Positions 44,948 through 57,390 are shown, counted from the first letter of the stretch. The stretch is DNA of 64,000 bases from Scleroderma bovista (GCA_037178675.1 JAYMGJ010000144.1:24273-88272); one strand, 5' to 3'. Program-made: numbers and translations. The notes: generated from the letters alone by a model not told the origin.

Positions 44948-45215
44948 TGTTGAAGTCGCACATGCACCCAGCATAAACAGTCAATGAAGTGCACACAAGA
45001 CTGCGACCCATATTAGTGTAGACTTAGTAATAGTCCTCTTTAGAGTAGATGTTACATGTCACATGTCACACTATTTGTTGTATATAAACAGCATTCATCG
45101 CTTATATAATAGAGCAGCTCTTGACCAGCTACTGCTACCATCTCTGGTTGTGCACTCCACCCAACAGGTGAGTTGAAGTAGCAGTTCCTCTACATATATA
45201 GGTATTGCTTCAACA
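44948..45215 (+). mobile_element. 5' LTR of Copia-2a
   Basis: 268 bp, TGTTGAAG to CTTCAACA with 8-bp terminal inverted repeats. Outer duplication GCCAG (44943-44947) matches 53112-53116. Tataaacagcattcatcgc-type promoter region near 45082. Confidence 0.95.
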
Positions 45216-45227
45216 GGTTATGAGCCC
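45216..45227 (+). other. primer binding site, half-tRNA-iMet type
   Basis: GGTTATGAGCCC immediately follows the LTR, the same complement of the initiator tRNA-Met anticodon arm as in Copia-1. Confidence 0.78.
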
Positions 45228-45599
45228 TATGAGCGCACTGTGTGCAGCAATGCACCAGACAGCACTCCAGCTCCCTGAGCGTCACTTTAACTAGCTTGAT
45301 GCTGTGGACCACAGTGAGCTCCTAGCTGAGCCCCTGCACAGCCACAAGGTGAAGTCCGTCGATGACTTGCACCCAACAGTGAGCTCCTAGTTGAGCACCT
45401 GTATTGCCCCAGGCGAAGTTTGTCAATGACTTGTGCCAACCCTGGCAAACATCGTTGACGACTTGCGCTGGCATGACCTAGTCATGAGTTAGCTGTTGAC
45501 AGAAGTGCCTTCACTGGCACTCAGGTGTTTTATTCTTTTCTTGCTTGTCCATTGTTGCATTCACTTGCTGACTCCGTTGACTCCCAACAGAATATCACC
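45228..45599 (+). repeat. Copia-2a leader with direct repeats
   Basis: Untranslated leader with two to three imperfect repeats of gtgagctcctag-(ct/tt)gagc and gtc(g/a)a(t/c)gacttg(c/t)g blocks. The equivalent minus-strand leader of Copia-2b (62897-63267) carries the same repeats, so they predate both insertions. A packaging role is possible but not shown. Confidence 0.6.
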
Positions 45600-46322
45600 A
45601 TGTCCAGTGCTCTCGACAAGATGGTTCCTGTGTTCACTGGCTCCAACTGGCAGCAGTGGCACACTTCTATGCAGGCCTACCTCCGGGCACAAGGCCAATG
45701 GTACATCTACTCAACGACGCAACCTGCTGACAGTCATGATGACTGCAAGGAATGGGACGACAACACTGAGAGAGCACTTGGTAATATCACCTTGTGCCTC
45801 GCTGTCTCGAATCTCGATAGCGTCAAGGACATCTGGGACCACCTCAATAAGAACTTTGGTGCCCCCAGTATCGGTTCCGCCTATGCTGAGCTTAGCAAGC
45901 TGCTGTCAACTACCATTCCCGCTGGCTCTCACCCTGCTCCAGCAATTACCAAAGTGCTCAGCCACTTTGCCTATCTCAAGGACGCTGGCTTCGAGTTCCC
46001 TGCCCCCATGCAGGCTATGATTACCCTCTGCAAGCTCCCTCCTACTATGGAGGTTGTAGCTCAAATTCTCAGCCAGATGTTGCCAGATGAGATCAAGAAT
46101 CTGAAGCCTGACAGGATTGCCAAGGCCACTATGCTCTCTTTTGAGCAGAAAGGCACCTCTTCCCGTGCAGGTTGTAAGGGCCCCCAGGCCAACAAGCTTA
46201 GCACTGTGAAGTGCAGGTCAGCTGATCCCAAGTTCACCCAGCAGCAGCAGCAGCAGCAAGGCGGGTCCAACGGTGGTACGAGTGGAAATGCTCCTGCCCA
46301 AAGACAGGGAGGCAGCACTTGA
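45600..46322 (+). pseudogene. Copia-2a Gag
   Basis: ATG at 45600, MSSALDKMVPVFTGSNWQQW, a UBN2-type Copia Gag of 240 residues ending in a Gln-rich and Gly-rich tail (eight Gln codons). It stops with TGA at 46320-46322. The same TGA is present in Copia-2b, so it may be the normal gag terminus or an inherited lesion. No zinc knuckle was found. Confidence 0.8.
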
Positions 46323-46345
46323 CATGGTGGCAAGAAGGCTCGCGC

Positions 46346-48639
46346 TGTCACACACCAAAGGTGTTTGGTACTGTGAACATGGAGAAAGTTAGCTGATGAA
46401 TCAATGCAAAGAATGCACACCCAAGATCTGTTGAAAGATTGCCCCGACTTGAGGGATAGAGACAGCACTTGCTATCTCTCTCATGCAAAGTCAAGACTAT
46501 CCTTATGCAAAGGATGAGTACAAGCTTGTCGTAGCCATCTATTGCACAAGAAAGACTATCCTGGTGCAAGAGATGACTGCCAACGTCTAGCAGTCACCAC
46601 TTGTGCAAGGACCAGCCAAGAAGCAGAAGAATTCAAAGAAGATGACTGTAGCAACCAAAGAAGAAGAAGAAACAATGGAGAAACGAAGGAGAAAGAGAAG
46701 AAACGAATTTTACTGCCCAAATGTCAAAATTAGGCGCCCAGTGCCAGCATTCCGATTCTGTGAATAGCTCCGCCGTTTCTGAAGCTATCAAGCATGTGAC
46801 TATATGGTCAGAAAGCCTAGACCATGGTCTATCTGCCTGTCAAGTTCTGACATAAATCTGTTCATTTCCCACGGAGATATTTCACCTGCAATCCAGACCT
46901 CCACTTTATCGCTCACTATGGAGTCTGCATTTTCTCTGGAATGTTTCTCCGCTATTGCAGCAGACCGCAACTACGTCCTGCTCTTGGGACAGCCTCTTCC
47001 AGAGCTCCTGTGCACTTTCTGGCACATATCTTCCCAGCCTGCTCCCTCAATCCCTCTCGTTCTCAGTCAGTGTGTTCTCCTTGTCAGTCCCACATCGCAC
47101 ACATACTTTGATTGCCTCAAGTCTATTGTTAGACTTGAAGATTCATACCTGGTTGTCTCTGTGTCTCCTGAGTCCTCTGCATATGGTCCTTTTGTCCCAG
47201 AGTCCTGTCATGTCCATCTCCCGCTGTCATTCATCTTGCTTCCCTGGACATGTCGAATCCACTACTTGTGATTCTCTTCCCTGCTATCCCACAGCAAACA
47301 CAATTGAAACAGTGCTCTAGAACCCTTCTTAGGAACCCTTACAGAGTACAGAACCTTCTCCCTACTGCTCTAGAGAAGACTGTACTTGGGGAGCACCAAA
47401 TTTTCGCATTTTTGCCCTACAGAAGCTCAACCCAAGGGATTTGTGACACTCTGTGACCAGCTGTGACTCTACTTGTCATTCCAGGCCCCCTGACACTGCT
47501 CTTCTGGTTGGATCAGTTCTTCTATTATCCCCCAGCCACTCCCATCAGTGGTACTGCTTCAGAAGCTCATTTCCAGATCTAAAGTTCAATAAATCATAGG
47601 TTGTGCTTCCCTTCTTTCTGAGTCACACAGAGTCACTCTGGCTCACTCTGACTCACTCTGCTGCGCATTATTCATCCCCTCTTGGCATTACTAATCTCCA
47701 TTACTCCCCTTATCAATCACTTACCAATCATCCTTCAAATCATGCTTATATGCTGCTTATCAATTCATGACGCATGCCCCTATGATTCATATGCATTATG
47801 TCATTGCATATGCTCATTTAGCTTCAATCTACTCATCCCATGCTTTCCCCCCCTCTCTTTTGGGCCCCATGCAATGATTTTTGCATATTCTTGGTTATAC
47901 ACCCCTTTTTACCTATGTTTTTGCTCTTTCTTTTGGCTCAGCAGCTTGTTTAGGCTCTCCCCATCGATTACTCAGCCTGATTACACTGCTTACTGATCGC
48001 TTACCAGTTCCTTACCAATCTCTTACCAAGCACTTTGTCATTTGTGCTTACTGGGCCACAGCCCCTCCTGTATATAAACCAGCAGCCAAAGGCTGCAAGG
48101 AAGTGTCTGCTTCCCCATCAATAAAGCAACCACATTCACTCTCCCTCACTGTCTATAAGCTCCCTCTCTGTCCTTGGACTTGTAGGTCACTCAGTGCTGG
48201 CCTAAAGCTCCATTATTGCTGTTTATCAGATATACTTGATATCTGATCATTTCTCTAGGCTGAAGTGCAGTCTAGCTCATCTGTCCACTCCATCCCATCA
48301 CTGTCCATTGCATTCTTGAAGCAGGAGCTGTCCCCCTTGCTTCCCCCTTGCTCCATCACTGTTATATCCCCCCTATCATCAATCTATCATCACTCTTCAT
48401 CCCCAGGACTCTTCCTAACTACTGTGGTAGCCTGAAGAAGAGTCAATCCCATCCCCAGTCGCATTCATTCCCCATCAGAAGCCCTTCCCTTCCCTTCTGC
48501 ACCTTGCCTGAAGGCGTGCAGCACATCCCCCTCAGGAGATTAGATACCAGATACGCAAAGGAAGACCACCACTTGCATATTGCTGTCATTTGGTGTTGGT
48601 TGTTGGTTGTTCTGACCTCTTCCCTCACTTAGGCACACA
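46346..48639 (+). mobile_element. family A solo LTR inside Copia-2a
   Basis: 2294 bp from TGTCACACACC to TTAGGCACACA with perfect duplication GCGC (46342-46345 and 48640-48643). The empty site is preserved in Copia-2b (GGCTCGCGCTCGCC, minus strand around 62130-62150), which proves the boundaries. Confidence 0.95.
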
Positions 48640-48643
48640 GCGC

Positions 48644-50278
48644 TCGCCACGAGAACACCCAACAGGCAGCCTTCACTACTTACGTCCACTACGATGGACC
48701 AGAGCCCACTGTCGACCCTCACGCCCTGGCTCACACCCCCGGTGCTACCAACTACGGCCCCCCCACATTCAAAAATACCATCAAGGCCTTCGATTTGGCA
48801 CACCATCTGGGGGTAGAGCCCTCCTGCCAGACCATCCACACCCTTGACCAAGTCATGTCAATGGCAAGTGCAAACCTGGACCAGCCTGAGGCCAGTCCCT
48901 CCTCATTCAAGTGCCCTCACCTTGAGGAGTGCATCACAATGTATGAGGAGGATGCCATCTCCCTTGGGGATGATGAACCCTTTGCCCATGAGCCCATTGC
49001 CAACGATGAGTTCGATGAGATCGATGCGATGGTCCTTGACCGCTACAACACAATGTCAATGGCGATGGGTGCAGAGGCCAGCCTTTTCAGGCAAGTACCT
49101 TCTGCATGTGTGCTGACTGACACTGACATGCTCCCTTTACATGTGCGCTTTACACTGGCACTGTATATAGCGAGTAGTAACTACAATTTGTTGTGTTGCG
49201 TCTCGAGTAATGCATATACTTGTTTGTGTTCAAATAATGCACACTGTGCTGGCTGTAAGGGAAAAATAGTTGATGATAGCGAACTTTCTGGTGCTTTCTG
49301 GCTCCTAGACTCTGGCGCATCATGCCACTTCACTGGTGACATAGGCGATTTCACCTCCTACAATGTGCTAAAGCGAGCGCACTACGCCAAAACCACAAAT
49401 GGTGTAGCACTAATTGCTGGCATTGGCACAGTATTACTCTGGTGCCTAGACCACAACTCAGGGGATGAGAAAGTTATCACACTCACCCAAGTGCTCCATA
49501 TGCCAGGTGCTGCTGCACGCCTCATTTCTATGGGTGAAATGCTCCAGTGTAACTACAAAGTCACTGGTGATAAGCAAGGCATTAGCCTCATCCATAAAGC
49601 TGAACACCTATGGTTTGGGCCAGACCCAGAAGACAATTGCAATGTCATTTTCAGGATTAGATCATCCCGATAATTAGATCTAACTATATCACCTCTGTGA
49701 GCAAAGTTGACTACAACATTATGCACCAGAGATTTGGGCACCCCTCAAAAGAAGTACTCCGACGTGTGCAAAAACATATGCAGCGCTTCCCAGAGATCCA
49801 CTTTCCAACTGAGGACTGTGTTTGCCCTGGATGTGCTCTTGGCAAGATGCCCAATCGAGCTTTCCCAGAGAACGAAAGATGTGCTTCCAAGCCTTTCGAG
49901 CTGGTGCACTCTGATCTCAAATCCTTCCCAGTTATGTTGTACCAGAGGTTTAAATATGTTATCACCTTCTACGATGACTATACTTCTCATGCCTGGACTA
50001 TGCCTCTTTGCTCCAAAGCTGCAGCGATTACGGCTGCCAAATATTTCCTTGAAATGGTGCGTGTCCAACATGATACACACGTCATTGGATGGATGTCTGA
50101 TGCTGGTGGAGAATATAAATCCGATCTGTTTGATCAAGCACTCCTTGAAAAAGGAATTAAAATATATCAAAGTGCTCCAAGAACTCCCATGCAGAATGGC
50201 AGTGCTGAGTATTTAGGGCACACTCTCATGGATAAAGCTGAGTCTATGCAGCATCAAGCCTGCATTCCTGACTCCTGA
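48644..50278 (+). pseudogene. Copia-2a protease and integrase
   Basis: The N-terminal linker (YVHYDGPEPTVDPHALAHT) leads to the protease WLLDSGASCHFTGD (about 49303). A frameshift follows near 49670. The integrase frame 49697-50278 has MHQRFGHPSKEVLRR, CVCPGCALGKMPN, HSDLKSF (Asp), WMSDAGGEYKS (Asp) and PMQNGSAEYLG (Glu), and ends with TGA 50276-50278 where Copia-2b has a second Trp (DSWWEF). Catalytic residues are retained. Confidence 0.85.
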
Positions 50279-52789
50279 TGGGAATTTGTGTTCGCTCATG
50301 CAACCCACATTTACAACCGTACTCCAGTAGCTCGCCTGCGATGGCGCACCCCCCACAAAATGCTTAAGGGGGAGATGCCTAACATTGACCACCTTTGTGT
50401 ATTTGGCTGTGGAGCCTTTGTCTACCTCCCAGCCTCAGCTAGAGCAAATAAGATGGCTCCCAAGTCGGAGCTTATGACCTATGTCGGTGTTGCCCCTGGC
50501 AATGAGCACAATTTCTTGTTTATGCACTCCACCAATGCAGTGTTCACCACTGCTCATGCCGTCTTTGACAAGCGTCATTTCCCTCACTGCCCTAAGAACA
50601 GGCACAAACCTCTTGAGAACCCTTTTGGAAGGGTAAATCCAAAACCTACCACCAATCGACCAGGGAACCCCCCTGATGATATCGACAGTGATGATGATGT
50701 GGAACACAACCATGGCTACCCACATCCCCAAGCACAGGATGACAATCCAAAGTGCAAGGAACCTGAGGCTCCTGAGGAAGAGCCTAACCAAATAAATCCT
50801 CCCTGTACACCATCTCCAGTGCCTCCACCAGCACCAAGAACACCTTCACTGGTGAGAAACCTGCGACCTCCAGCACCACAGCACCCTGGCTGAGCCAAAC
50901 TCCACCAGAATGCACTGTGACCCCCTGCAGTGAATATCCCTTCCCACCCCCAACATGAACATAGAGCGCCATTGCACCCCGGTAATGTGTATGGTAAGCG
51001 GCGACATCCCGTCAAGCAACTCTGGGATATTGAAAGTGCCTCCCAATGGTGAGAAACAGTGGGTGAGGCCCCTAGGCCCCCACAACCAGACACACCAGAC
51101 CATATCCCTGGTGGTTTCCCCAACACCTCTGCAACGCCCAGTGAGGAAGATGTGCAAAAGATGTGCGAGGAAGGGGGAGCAAACCTAGTCCAATTCCTGA
51201 TGGGCAAAGCCCTCACAACCAGCGAGCCTCAATATGAGAGCATCCGCAATTGGTCCTACAAGGACATCACTCGCTTACCCCAAGCTGAGCAGAAACTCTG
51301 GCAACTTGCTTGCCAAGAAGAGCTCAACATGCTGTGAAAGCACAAAGTCTTTGAGCTAGTTGACTGTCCCCGAGACTGGAAGGTCATTAAGAATCAATGG
51401 GTCTTCAATGTAAAGTTGGATGGCCGCAAGAAAGCCCACTTAGTAGCGAAAGGCTTCTCCCAGGTCAAGGGATTAGATTTCAACCAGGTCTTTTCACCAG
51501 TCATGCGCTTTGAAACAGTGTGCCTCATGCTTGCACTTGCCACACTTGAGAACTGGTATATCACTGGACTCAACATTCAGAGCACCTACTTGTATGGCAA
51601 GCTCAACAAAGAGATCTATATGGAACAACCCAAAGGGTTTGCAGTTCCCAGGCAAGAGTGCAAAGTGCTCCACCTCTGGTGTGTCCTCTATGGCCTCAAA
51701 CAGGCTGGCCTAGCTTGGTGGTGCACACTCGATGAGTCTCTCAAGGAGCTCAGGTTTGAGCACCTTAAGTCTGAAGCAGGCTTCTTCTTCTATAAGAAGA
51801 AAGGCACCAACATCGTCATTGGTATCATCTACGTTGATGATGCACTATTCTGCGGCCCTAACAAGGCTGTTGTTGATGCCATCAAAGCGCAGTTCATGCA
51901 CAAATGGGAGTGCAGAGACCTTGGAGAACCTAAGGAGTTCCTCTGTATGCGAATCACTTGCAAAGGTCGCACTATCCACTTGGACCAATGCACATACCTA
52001 CAAGAGGTCATCGAATGCTGCAGCATGCTCAATGCAAAGTCTGCAAGCACCCCACTGCCAGCTGGCTAATATGCTGCCAAAAATACAGAGCCTGTTGATG
52101 CAGAACTCCACTCCCATTTCCAGATGGTTATTGGGTCCCTCCTGTACCTTATGTTAGGCACTAGGCCCAACATTGCCTTTGCAGTCACACATCTTTTGTG
52201 CCATGCTGCGAACCCATCCCAGGACCACCTGAACAAAGCGCTGTATATCTGTCGCTATCTAATTGGGACACCAACATACTCCCTAGTATACAATGGTGGA
52301 TCTGGTGCTGGCCTGATTGCATGCACGGACTCAGATTGGGGATCAGACCCTATCTCTCGCCTCTCGCAGACAGGTTTCTACCTGAAGCTTGCAGATGGCT
52401 TGATCAGTTGGACTTCTCGTGCGCAGAAGACTATTGCGTACTTGTCCACTGAGGCTGAATACATGGCTTTGAGTGATTGCGCTTGCCAAGTTACCTGGAT
52501 TCAGAGTCTACTTGGTGAGCTCAGCTATAAGCTGAAAGCTATCCCAATTTGCGGTGATAATCAAGGGTCCATATTCATGGCATCCAACCCTGTAATGGAG
52601 CCTTGCTCCAAGCACATCGACATCCACTACAATGGAATCCGCAAGTCAGTCACGAAAGGTAACGTGGAACTATTCTTCATTGATGGTGCTGAGAATCCTG
52701 CCGATCTGCTCACCAAGAACTTACCATGCGAGAAATTCACGAAGTTCAGAGCTCAACTAGGCTTACAGTTTCCCTCTGGCAGCATCTAA
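50279..52789 (+). pseudogene. Copia-2a integrase C-terminus, reverse transcriptase and RNase H
   Basis: Integrase tail THIYNRTPVARLRWRTPH, a Pro-rich linker, then RT with WVFNVKLDGRKKAHLVAKGF, IQSTYLYGKLNKEIYM, YGLKQAGLAWW and GIIYVDDALF (YVDD intact). RNase H has CTDSDWGSDPISRLSQTGFY, STEAEYMALSDCA and GDNQGSIFMASN, ending at TAA 52787-52789. Stops at 50891-50893, 50918-50920 and 51335-51337 interrupt it; the last two are TGA where Copia-2b has CGA. Confidence 0.87.
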
Positions 52790-52825
52790 GCGCCTTATTC
52801 ACTGAAGTGCTCTACATGCAGCACA

Positions 52826-52836
52826 GTGAGGGGGAG
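52826..52836 (+). other. polypurine tract of Copia-2a
   Basis: gtgagggggag directly precedes the 3' LTR start TGTTGAAG. Confidence 0.8.
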
Positions 52837-53111
52837 TGTTGAAGTCACACATGCACCCAGCGTAAACTGTCAATGAAGTGCGCACAAGACTGCGACCCAT
52901 ATTAGTGTAGACTTAGTAATAGTCCTCTTTAGAGTAGATGTTACATGTTACATGTCACACGTCACACTATTTGTTGTATATAAACAGCATTCATCGCTTA
53001 TATAATAGAGCAGCTCTTGACCAGCTACTGCTATCATCTCTGGTTGTGCACTCCACCCAACAGGTGAGTTGGAGTAGCAGTTCATCTATGTATATAGGTA
53101 TTGCTTCAACA
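52837..53111 (+). mobile_element. 3' LTR of Copia-2a
   Basis: 275 bp, TGTTGAAG to CTTCAACA, followed by GCCAG (53112-53116), the partner of 44943-44947. It closes a complete 8164-bp insertion. Confidence 0.95.
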
Positions 53112-53740
53112 GCCAGCCCTAGGAATTAGAATTGAGCTAGCTTGAAATACAGTAGCATCAGTAGGTTTGCACACCAGAAAAGATGCCAACACTGCGCTGC
53201 CTTGCAAGATCACAAAAGTGGCTCAAAAACCAACTTTCCTGACAAAGCCTGATCAACTCAGCCTGGAGGTATTTTTCATTATCAACATCAGACACGCCGA
53301 CATTGGACCCTGCTCCAATGTTAAAAAACTGTTTTGTGACAAAAAGATCTCCATCAAGCATCAACTGAAAAATGCTCAGCATTCAAATCCAAAAAGAAAG
53401 GGTATTACTCAACATACTTTGTAGACTTGCTTGGTCAGGCCTTTGGCAAAAATGTCAGTGCTAAGCAAACCTTTGATTGGGACTGCATCTGAGTCATCTG
53501 GCCACATAATCTCAACTTCTCCTGTTTCTGGCACAGTACTACATAAGGCATGGACAAAGGAGACAGATTTTCCATTTGAAGAACCAGATGTTACCAAGCT
53601 TGATGGGGTTGGAACAAATGTCGATGCAAGCCCAAAACCGCTGGCAACTACCACAAATCAGCTGGCACAGCCAAGATAGTTGTGCAAAAGGCACACTTAC
53701 TTCTTCCAGCCTGTCATGCCTTTTTTCCATCAGCAAACCA
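53112..53740 (-). pseudogene. alpha-type protein kinase, N-terminal part (split by Copia-2a)
   Basis: Minus strand: an exon up to 53418 encodes SSNGKSVSFVHALCSTVPE and IKGLLSTDIFAKGLTKQVYK, a 53-nt intron follows (53417-53365, GTATGT...TTCAG), then exon 53364-53175 with LDGDLFVTKQFFNIG (the ATP-binding Lys in VTK) and AELIRLCQESWFLSHFCDLA. A further short intron (53174-53141, 34 nt) leads to the exon that runs into the Copia-2a duplication and continues at 44942. An upstream exon near 53704-53740 (EKRHDRLEE before GTAAGT) is possible but weaker. Fold and order match Agaricomycete alpha kinases. Confidence 0.75.
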
Positions 53741-54034
53741 ACCCTCCCCTGTCCCAGAACCCCAGCTCTCCCAACAAGGTACCTAACTGGGTAGGTTAGC
53801 ACAGACTGTCCCAGCACTGTCCCAGGCTGTTCCAGCTGTCCCAGACTGTTCTAGAGTGCTCACAGTAGTACTCATAGTACCTTTGCTGCTTGTCCTTTTT
53901 GATCACCTTAATTCATTCAATGTTTGTGTCAATCAATTTGTATTAATTCCCTACAGTACAAAGAGTAAATACTATATACTAATGGGGTCTTTGTCGTGTT
54001 GATGGCAGCTCGTCTGGGCGTGGTCGTGCATCGA
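53741..54034. other. spacer with ctgtcccag repeats
   Basis: 53800-53860 contains about five imperfect ctgtcccag(a/c)- units; the rest is AT-rich without a recognised gene. It could be the 5' region of the kinase gene. Confidence 0.45.
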
Positions 54035-54659
54035 TGTCACGACCGTGACATCCGATCACCCTGTACCCTATTGTCCAATCACATCCACGCGTTCACCGCC
54101 CGTTTTATTGTATGTACTCCCTTTCCATTTCTCTCTATCTGTCCTGTATCGTCACCGATTGGTGAGCGTGTTGTCCGTTCTGTCTCCCTGTATGATTACC
54201 TAATATGTTTCCTTTCTTGTTTCCGGTTACTATATGTTCCCATCCCGTTGCATTACTAATACGATACTCATCGGTAATCCGGTTATCGCACTTACCGTAC
54301 TTACTCAGCGCGCAGTGCAACTGCGCTCGTCATTCGTCGGTAATCCCAACTTCCCGTACATCGCCTCATCTGTTCCACTCAGTATAAATACCTAGATACT
54401 CGGTCTGTTGTAGTTTCAGTTCGAATATCAAATAAGATACTTCTCATCTGTTCTCTCTTCGTGCTCTCTGTCTCTATCCTCATACAAGCACTCGGTCGTA
54501 GACCGTTTACCCTCGGACTCTCCATCAGACCCTCAGTCGGCCTTCCTATTACTCGGGAAGCGCGACTACGCTACGTAGCATCTCGGTCTTACCGCTAGGC
54601 CAACCTCTGACCCCCAGATCCCACGTAGAGATCAGATCGGTGAAGAACCGGTCTTGACA
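54035..54659 (+). mobile_element. family C-type solo LTR
   Basis: 625 bp, TGTCACGACCG to AACCGGTCTTGACA, flanked by ATCGA (54030-54034) and ATTGA (54660-54664), which differ by one C to T at a CpG. CpG-rich, like the copy at 40791. Contains tataaatacc near 54383. Confidence 0.9.
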
Positions 54660-55430
54660 ATTGAGGCAGGTGGTGGGTGACTGCCATCGTCATCGCTGGT
54701 GGTGGTCATGTCATTGACACAGGTGGTGGTTGGTGGGGTTGTCATTGTCGATGCTGGTGGGTGGTGGTCACGTTGTCGACCATAGTTGACACTGGTGGTG
54801 GCTGGTGGGGATGTCGACATCATTGTTGGTGATCATGCTGGTGGTGGGGATGTTGTTGTTGTTGTTGTTGTTGTTGTGGACACAGGTGGTGGTGGTCGCA
54901 TCAACAACGATGGTGGTGGGGTCTTGTTGACATGGGTGGTCGTCGTCATTGTCGTTGATGCGGGTGGTCGTCATCATTGTCGTTGATGCGGGTGGTTGTG
55001 GTGGTTGTGTCAACGACGACGGTGGTGGGGTCATCGTCGTTGATGCAGGTGGTCATGGTCACGGGAGTCGTTGTCATTGTCGGTGGCCGCATCGACAACG
55101 GTGGTAGTGGGTTGTCATTGTCACGGACACAGGTGGTGGTGGTGGTCACATCAGCGATGATGGTGGTGGGGTCGTTGTTGTTGTTGTCACAGGTGGTGGT
55201 GGTCACAGGAGACATTGTTGTTGTCATTGTCAGTGGCTGCATCGACCAGTGGTGGTGGGTCATCGTTGTCGTTGCAGACACAGGTGGTGGTGGTGGTCGC
55301 GTCAACGACGACAGTGGTGGGGATGTCGTCATTGACATTGATGGTGGGGTTGTCATTGTTGGCACGTTGGTGGTGGCCATTGTCGTTGTCGACGCTGGTG
55401 GTGGAGTGGTGGAAGGAGTGAGGATAGGAA
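54660..55430. repeat. GGT/GTC-rich minisatellite
   Basis: Imperfect repeats of gtcgttgtcattgtcgttgatgc-type and ggtggtggt units on the plus strand, strongly poor in A and C. Long open frames (poly-Val, poly-Thr/Asp/Asn) are by-products of the repeat. No gene is called. Confidence 0.8.
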
Positions 55431-55880
55431 CTTAGATAAAATTTTGAAGTATGAGTGTATGTGTGTGTTTGTGTATATGATTATATCAGCATATTGAGCT
55501 ACCAACATTTCCTAATAGTATTTACTACTTTGCTACACACCTCACTGACAGCCACAGCCACCATCAGGCATGAACCACCCCAAAGATGGTGACGGCACCG
55601 ACCATCACCACCAGCATCTTGGACAACGACAACAGCCACCACCACCACCTATCACTAGGGAAGGACACGGGTCAACCCATGGGTGTGGGTTGTTCCCATG
55701 GGTCCAAGGGTCTCAACCCAGGGCGGGTAAAATCTGATATTTACCTGCGAGCTTTCATTTATGTAAGGTACATAGTACACTGATAGTTGTATAAAACATA
55801 TTGGTACAGAGATATAATATATAACAAAGTTAATATACATAATACAAACGCTGTACCCATAGTTGTTGTCAAGGCATTGC
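55431..55880. other. spacer with a small palindrome
   Basis: No coding homology. 55662-55735 contains inverted and direct copies of a(c/g)ccatgggt (gggtcaacccatgggt, gggttgttcccatgggtcc, gggtctcaaccc) that could form hairpins. Confidence 0.4.
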
Positions 55881-56560
55881 TGTCCGTCCCTGCAACAGTA
55901 CTGGCTGCCCACTGAGGTCATCATTGTCGCCATCTGTCTGTAGCAGCACTGGCTGGCCAGGTTGACATTGACATTGCCATCCATCTCTGTGGCAGCGCTG
56001 CCAGTTACCCAGGTCATCGTCGTCATTGTCTTCATCATTGCTGTCTGTCTCTGGCAGCACTGGCCACCCAGGTCATCGCCGTCGCCATCTGTCTCTGTTA
56101 CAGCACTGGCTGTCCAGGTCATCATCGTCACTGTCTGTCTTTGTGGCAGCGCTGGCTGTCCAGGTCGATGATGATGTCTTCGTCATTGCCATTGCCATCT
56201 GGCTCTGTGGCAGTGCTGACTGCCCAGGTTGTCGTTGCCATTGCCATTGCCATCTGTCTCTGTGGCAGCGCTGGCTGCACAGGCTGTCGTCATCACCATC
56301 TGTCCCTGTGGCAGCACTGGCCACCCTGGAACGTTGTCGTTTATCGTTGTCATTGTCGTTGCATCGTCATTGGTAGTGGGGTCATTGTTGTGTTGTTGTT
56401 GTTGTTGTGCTTTGGTGGTGGTTGGCATTGGTGGCGTTGGCCTCATCGTCTGGTGGTGGTGGGGTTATTATTGCGCTGGTAATGGTGTCGTCACATTGGC
56501 GATGGTTGGTGCTGGTGACGTTGGTGGATGGCCAAGTGGCCAGACACTTCTCACACATGC
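55881..56560. repeat. minisatellite of (g/c)tgtctgt-gcagcactggc units
   Basis: At least seven imperfect copies of a 50-65 bp unit with ctgtctctgtggcagc(g/a)ctggctg, ccaggtc and atc(g/a)tc stretches between 55890 and 56330, followed by a (gtt)n and ggtggt-rich tail to about 56560. Translated frames in all directions are repeat artefacts. Confidence 0.8.
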
Positions 56561-56959
56561 ATCAACGCTGGGATTGAGATACAAGGACTCACCTATGTTG
56601 TTTGGACCATTCACACATCTGCAAAGTGTCCCTATGGAATCGTCAGCAATGCAGAAGACTTAGAAATGTCAGTGCTTCAGTGTTCAGCATAGTTGGCTGT
56701 GTGTGATTGTTTATGTAAGACACTGTACCAAGCCACAGCATCACAGCCACATGAGTGTTTGCAGGTGTTTGCAGGGTCAGTGGGTTCCAAGATTGCAACC
56801 CCCACCTGTACCCACAGACACCCTTACCCATGACCCGTCATGGTCACCAAACTCTTGTCCTTCATTACCTATCACCACCAGTGTGGTCGATGCGACCACC
56901 ACCACCTGCAACAATGACGACGACCCCACCACCATCGTCAACGCAACCACCACCACCCA

Positions 56960-57390
56960 TGTCAATGCCTTCCCCTTCCCCTTCTCAAACTGCTCACCAT
57001 TGGCCGATTGTTCACGGAGCTTGTACCACTGATGGTTCTGGAACTCAGCATCCATCACGTTGCACATGGGCTCCCATAAAGGTCACTTCTTCGTCTGCTG
57101 AACAATCGCTGGGTTGGGCATGAATGGTTCCACTGCCATAACATGCATTGGCATGATGAAGCCAGCAGGGAGGTCTTCAACCATGGCTTCCACTAGTTTC
57201 TAGAATATAGTTAGCATTTGGCTGACATGGATCTTACACCACTTACCACCTGATTCCATACAATATCCACAACTTTCCACCAATACACCATGTCATTTGT
57301 TGTCTTGAGTCCGTCTGTGTAGGTAGTGATCTGTTGCGTGGCATTCTGGACAACATGTTCTGCATTCAGAGAGGCGATGGAGGTTTGGTC
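56960..57390 (-). pseudogene. unknown small host-like gene, part 2 (split by Copia-2b)
   Basis: Continues the frame that starts at 63607 (MSNPTKSSNISILNRAD), joined across the TGGTC duplication of Copia-2b, to give QTSIASLNAEHVVQNATQQI and YTDGLKTTNDMVYWW. It then runs to an intron of about 50 nt (donor gtaagtgg, acceptor ttctag) and KLVEAMVEDLPAGFIMPMHV and MAVEPFMPNPAIVQQTKK, where TGA follows at 57083-57085. No domain is recognised; the fragment is soluble-looking with a helical heptad-like stretch. Downstream the frame blends into minisatellite sequence. Confidence 0.55.

Noticed and set aside
53431..53654. P-loop ATPase (SSNGKSV resembling Walker A)
   Set aside because: The segment is followed by a clear alpha-kinase sequence, and the motif lacks the GxxxxGK(S/T) spacing.
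54786..55435. Long open frames encoding poly-Val, or poly-Thr/Asp/Asn on the other strand
   Set aside because: They follow the GGT/GTC repeat in every frame and show no domain; repeat artefact.
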